From assembly GCF_000499385.1 (NCBI RefSeq), contig NW_013651698.1, forward strand, positions 1 through 11,501: 11,501 nt of DNA, read 5' to 3'. Positions within the stretch are counted from its first letter, which is position 1. Each line of letters starts with the position of its first letter. This document shows positions 8,818 to 11,501 of the stretch, in pieces. A program made the translations under genes and the position numbers. The DNA comes from Eimeria necatrix. Its lineage: Eukaryota > Apicomplexa > Conoidasida > Eucoccidiorida > Eimeriidae. The notes beneath the pieces are model-generated. The model made no database searches, was not told where the DNA came from, and worked only from the letters and a program-made list of their open reading frames with translations.

Positions 8818-8835
8818 GGGGCCCCCGGGGGCCCC
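8818..8835. repeat. Perfect 18-bp GC palindrome
   Basis: The sequence GGGGCCCCCGGGGGCCCC equals its own reverse complement. It stands in otherwise AT-rich DNA and could form a short cruciform or be a protein-binding site. Its function is unknown. Confidence 0.85.
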
Positions 8836-8916
8836 CAGAGCCGCCACAGGGTCCTGGGTCTCGGCGTTGTAGGTCGAGTTTGTTTGGATTCCTTTTATTT
8901 TGAATTTATAAAAACA

Positions 8917-8934
8917 AAATGCAAAATTGCATTT
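8917..8934. repeat. AAATGCAA inverted repeat
   Basis: AAATGCAA and its reverse complement TTGCATTT are separated by two bases (AA). The half-site TGCA(T) resembles the TGCATGCA octamers further right. It is a possible binding site for a dimeric factor. Confidence 0.5.
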
Positions 8935-9115
8935 AAATAAATAATTATTTATTCAAATAAATAAATATTAATCCCAGATTGACCTGCCCAGGCGCCCAGG
9001 GCCCCCGCACTGAGCAGCAGCCAGTGAGAGAAGCAGCAGCAGAATCTATTCCGCGGAAAATAAACTTCTAAATGTGCAATAAGGGCAAAATTTAGCAGCA
9101 AAACTCAATTTGAAT

Positions 9116-9116
<1 letters not shown>

Positions 9117-9165
<49 letters not shown>
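9117..9165. repeat. Isolated pure CTG tract
   Basis: An uninterrupted (TGC)n run of about 16 units sits in AT-rich non-coding sequence, flanked by TTTGAAT and TTCTCGCGG. It shows that CTG expansion here is not limited to coding DNA. Confidence 0.85.
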
Positions 9166-9166
<1 letters not shown>

Positions 9167-9244
9167 CTCGCGGTCATTTTCATTGAGCAGCGGTGCTGCA
9201 GCGTTGGCCCAGGTGGCTATACACCCGATTTTTGTGCTTTGTTT

Positions 9245-9245
9245 C

Positions 9246-9276
<31 letters not shown>

Positions 9277-9281
9277 TTTAA
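9245..9281. repeat. ATTTTT hexamer repeat
   Basis: About six tandem copies of ATTTTT, one shortened to ATTTT, form a T-rich strand tract. It is a simple low-complexity repeat with no further function visible. Confidence 0.8.
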
Positions 9282-9446
9282 TTAAAGAAAAACTTCACAA
9301 AAAAGACATTAGAGGCCCTCTGGTTTCGCAGGTGAAGTGGTTGTGGCTGTGGCTGGCAGCTAAGTGCTGCAACAAAGGAATACGCAAATAATATATAAAA
9401 CCACAAGATTTGGGTCTCTTTTAAATGCAAAAAAACTATTTAAATC

Positions 9447-9462
9447 TAAATGCATGCATTTA
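9447..9462. promoter_or_regulatory. TGCATGCA-centred 16-bp palindrome
   Basis: TAAATGCATGCATTTA is a perfect palindrome built on TGCATGCA. The same octamer recurs at 9574, 9966, 10000, 11181 and 11250 in this AT-rich flank, and I found none in the CAG block. TGCATGC-type motifs are known ApiAP2 targets and promoter motifs in Apicomplexa. A regulatory role is therefore reasonable but inferred, and no adjacent gene could be shown. Confidence 0.3.
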
Positions 9463-9542
9463 AAAGACATTTGGGGCTTCAAGGCCTTCAAAAGACCTTC
9501 TTGGGGCACCAAATATCCCGAAAAGGTCTTCTAGACAGATAT

Positions 9543-9770
9543 TTCAAGCGCAGCAGCGCAGCAGCACGAAGTCTGCATGCAGCTCCGCAGCAGCACAGAG
9601 ACTCAGGCATAATTTCCTTGTCTTCTGCAGCTGCAGCAGTTGCTCTGCAGCAGCAGCAGTGGCTGCAGCAGCAGCAGCAGCAGCTGCTGCTGCTCTACAT
9701 CTTCTGCTGCTCTCGGGAGCAGCAGAAAGTCGCAAGCAGCAGCAGGCCTCTGCAGCAGTCTGGGCGTTCG

Positions 9771-9806
<36 letters not shown>
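9543..9806. repeat. CAG-then-CTG repeat island
   Basis: CAG-rich sequence (9549-9680) changes to CTG (9681-9715 and 9772-9806) inside otherwise AT-rich DNA, so the two halves can pair as an imperfect hairpin. A plus-strand frame (9450-9878) crosses it, but its non-repeat content is thin and it ends in AT-rich sequence. Confidence 0.6.
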
Positions 9807-9808
<2 letters not shown>

Positions 9809-10058
9809 CGCAGCTGCCGGCCTGTGGCCCGTGTTTAATATTTCTTTTTTGAATTTAAATCAAATGGAGTTAAATTAATGTTTTAAAACCCTTTCTTTTG
9901 TCTATCAGAAGTATGTTCAGGACATTTGATTAAAGATTCATTTTTGTTTTAATTTAAAGATAATTTGCATGCATTTTAATTTAAATTTATTCCAAGTGCT
10001 GCATGCAAAGAAAGCTGCAGAGCCAGTTGGCCGTGGCTTTGCTGCCAGCCACGGGGCC
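9807..10058. other. AT-rich stretch without a recognised gene
   Basis: TTTAAATT/AATTTAAA-type sequence holds two TGCATGCA octamers (9966-9973, 10000-10007). The segment CCAGTTGGCCGTGGCTTTG...GCCAGCCACGGGGCCAT leads into the AAT repeat. No coding frame is supported. Confidence 0.5.
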
Positions 10059-10131
<73 letters not shown>

Positions 10132-10412
10132 TTATAGTAATAATAATAATAATAAATGAATAGTAATAGTAATAATAATGGGGATAATAATAATAATAAT
10201 ACTAATAATAGTAATAATGGTGACAAAAATAATAATAATAACAATAATAAAAATAATAGTGATAATAATAGTAATATAATAATAATAATAATGAATGAAT
10301 GATAATAATAGTAATAATAATAACAATACTAATGATAATAATAATAATAATAACAATAATAAAAATAATAGTGATAATAATAGTAATATAATAATAATAA
10401 TAATAATAAATG
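10059..10412. repeat. AAT repeat array, pure then degenerate
   Basis: A pure (AAT)23 run at 10061-10129 is followed by degenerate AAT sequence with AGT, GAT, ACA and GAATGA variants. Within the degenerate part a block is duplicated at a 112-base offset: about 10229-10298 matches about 10341-10416, both sharing ACAATAATAAAAATAATAG and ending near TGAATGA. Confidence 0.85.
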
Positions 10413-10419
10413 AATGATG

Positions 10420-10540
10420 TAGCCCCACAAGCATGGCCAAATCATTTATTTATTGTTTATTATTATATTATTACAATTATGGCCCCACAAGTATGGCTAA
10501 GCCATTTATTTACTATTGTTTTATTATTATTATTATTATT
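10420..10540. repeat. Two tandem 60-bp units with GCCCCACAAG core
   Basis: GCCCCACAAGCATGGCCAAA (10422-10441) and GCCCCACAAGTATGGCTAAG (10482-10501) are followed by similar CATTTATTTA...TTGTTT...ATT sequence, a period of 60 bp. The reverse complement of this unit resembles the left border AGCCACGGGGCCATAATAAT at 10047. The AAT and ATT arrays therefore look like opposite-facing copies of one repeat family. Confidence 0.6.
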
Positions 10541-10542
10541 AA

Positions 10543-10575
<33 letters not shown>

Positions 10576-10602
10576 CATTATTATTATTATCATTATTATT
10601 AC

Positions 10603-10657
<55 letters not shown>

Positions 10658-10668
10658 GTTATTATGGC
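10518..10668. repeat. ATT repeat array
   Basis: ATT repeats include a pure run at 10603-10657 and a few CATT/ACT variants. The array is the reverse complement in kind of the AAT array at 10059-10412, so the two can base-pair into a very large hairpin. Confidence 0.85.
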
Positions 10669-11261
10669 AAATCTGCTGCCACTTAAACTGCCACAGTCTG
10701 CAGTGCAAATGGCTGCAAGGCCCGAAATATGAAATTTGTTTTTTTTAAATAAAAAGAAATTAAATTAATAAAAATTAATAAAGGGCTTTAAATGCAGAAG
10801 AACTGTTCTTTAAGGCGTGCTTGAAGTGGAAATAAAAGAGGAAAGTTTAAAAATTTGAAGCAAAAAAGCAATTTAGTTTGAAATTTAAAAAATAAATGTT
10901 TAATATTTGAAGTTTAAAAGCAATTTAGTTCCAAATTTCGAGCTTTTTGCGGAAGCTGAAGAAGACGAAGTTTCTCTGTCTTCTTTTGATGTTAATGAAA
11001 TCTCTGGGCCTTTTTCGCAGTTTTTCTGGCAATTAAAGTAAATAAAAACATGAAGAGGATTTATATATTCATTTAAAGTCCAAAAAGAAGACAAAAATTC
11101 AAAAAACTTTCAAAAGATTCCCCAGAAATGCAGCATCATGAAACAGCCAACTTGAATTTGCTGCGGCCAACTTGTGGGGCTGCATGCATTCAATTGGCCT
11201 AATCGGAATTTCTTTTCGACAAAATATGTCAATTTTGGTCTTCAACTTGTGCATGCACACA
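10669..11261. other. AT-rich stretch, no gene supported
   Basis: The sequence is AT-rich with many AATTAAA/TTTAAA words. Short minus-strand frames (64 codons at 10900-11094; the non-repeat part of 11099-11431) have ordinary-looking composition but no recognised domain, splice context or repeat signature. Two TGCATGCA octamers lie at 11181 and 11250. Confidence 0.45.
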
Positions 11262-11446
11262 TGTATATATATATTACACATTATACACTTGTATAGACAT
11301 ATATATATATATATATATAATACATATATATATATATATGCATAGTTGTATATACATGCGTATATGTATATATATACACATATATATACACTTGTATATA
11401 CACGTATATATATATATATATATGTGTACATACTTGTGAATACACT

Positions 11447-11501
<55 letters not shown>
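11262..11501. repeat. TA/CATA microsatellite reaching the window edge
   Basis: Alternating TA tracts are interspersed with CACTTGTATA, ACATGCGTA and TACACGTA words. From about 11450 the sequence is pure (TA)n to the last base, so the full length is unknown. Confidence 0.9.

Larger units (their letters stand above)
8726..9116. other. AT-rich intergenic stretch with GC islands
   Basis: Composition changes abruptly at about 8725 from CAG repeats to TTTAAAT/AATAAAT-type sequence. Two GC-rich islets occur, 8805-8870 and 8975-9010, the latter with CCCAGGCGCCCAGGGCCCCC. No coding frame stands out. It lies upstream of the minus-strand gene, so it may include its promoter. Confidence 0.55.

Noticed and set aside
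9110..9391. Plus-strand frame with poly-Leu then Phe/Ile-rich segment, resembling a membrane protein
   Set aside because: Hydrophobicity comes from a CTG tract and an ATTTTT repeat, and it starts at a TTG.
9450..9878. Plus-strand 142-codon ATG frame
   Set aside because: Only about 35 non-repeat residues at the start, no domain, and its ATG lies inside a TGCATGCA palindrome. Kept only as a weak possibility.
9885..9895. AAAACCCTTT resembling the AAACCCT telomere repeat
   Set aside because: A single copy, not tandem, so no evidence of a telomere.
9969..10748. Frames of poly-Ile, poly-Tyr, poly-Asn or poly-Leu over AAT/ATT
   Set aside because: Pure microsatellite translations; TAA-free frames arise automatically.
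11099..11431. Minus-strand 110-codon frame rich in Tyr/Ile
   Set aside because: The first two thirds are TA microsatellite. The remaining part shows no recognised domain.

Overview
The window looks like nuclear DNA from a coccidian apicomplexan, most likely Eimeria. The reason is the extreme density of CAG/CTG trinucleotide repeats. Read in whichever frame is used, these give long poly-Gln, poly-Ala and poly-Ser runs (homopolymeric amino-acid repeats), which are a hallmark of Eimeria genes. Nothing looks bacterial: there are no ribosome-binding sites, operons, tRNAs or rRNAs. The species cannot be told from the sequence.

Layout. Bases 1-8725 are a CAG/CTG-saturated block. It appears to hold most of one large, multi-exon gene on the minus strand. 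From 8726 to the right edge the sequence is AT-rich and looks non-coding. It holds a GC palindrome, isolated CTG and CAG islands, a composite AAT/ATT repeat (10059-10668) and a TA-rich microsatellite running off the edge (11262-11501).

Gene model (minus strand, my inference): exon 1 8101-7676, exon 2 7390-6264, exon 3 5932 to about 1602, exon 4 1518 to about 899, and perhaps a terminal exon 821-660. The first two introns have good GT/AG sites (GTAAGA and GTGAGC donors, CAG acceptors) and join the open frames in correct phase. The later joins are weaker. If all are right, the protein is about 2,221 residues. Exon 2 carries MORN-type repeats (G-x-W/F-x-x-G...G-x-G) split apart by poly-Gln and poly-Ser insertions. 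One MORN unit is cut by the second intron. The rest of the protein is Gln/Ala/Ser-rich low complexity with a coiled-coil segment, an acidic patch and a few short complex islands.

A useful regularity is that CAG lies on the coding strand across the predicted exons, giving Gln/Ala/Ser, and flips to CTG inside the predicted introns. This supports the strand and the boundaries. Almost every other long open frame here is a by-product of the stop-free CAG/CTG repeat. The window shows no recognisable new enzymatic or defence system. The most interesting items are the interrupted MORN protein, the repeat-polarity flips, the clustered TGCATGCA octamers on the right, and the AAT/ATT composite repeat.
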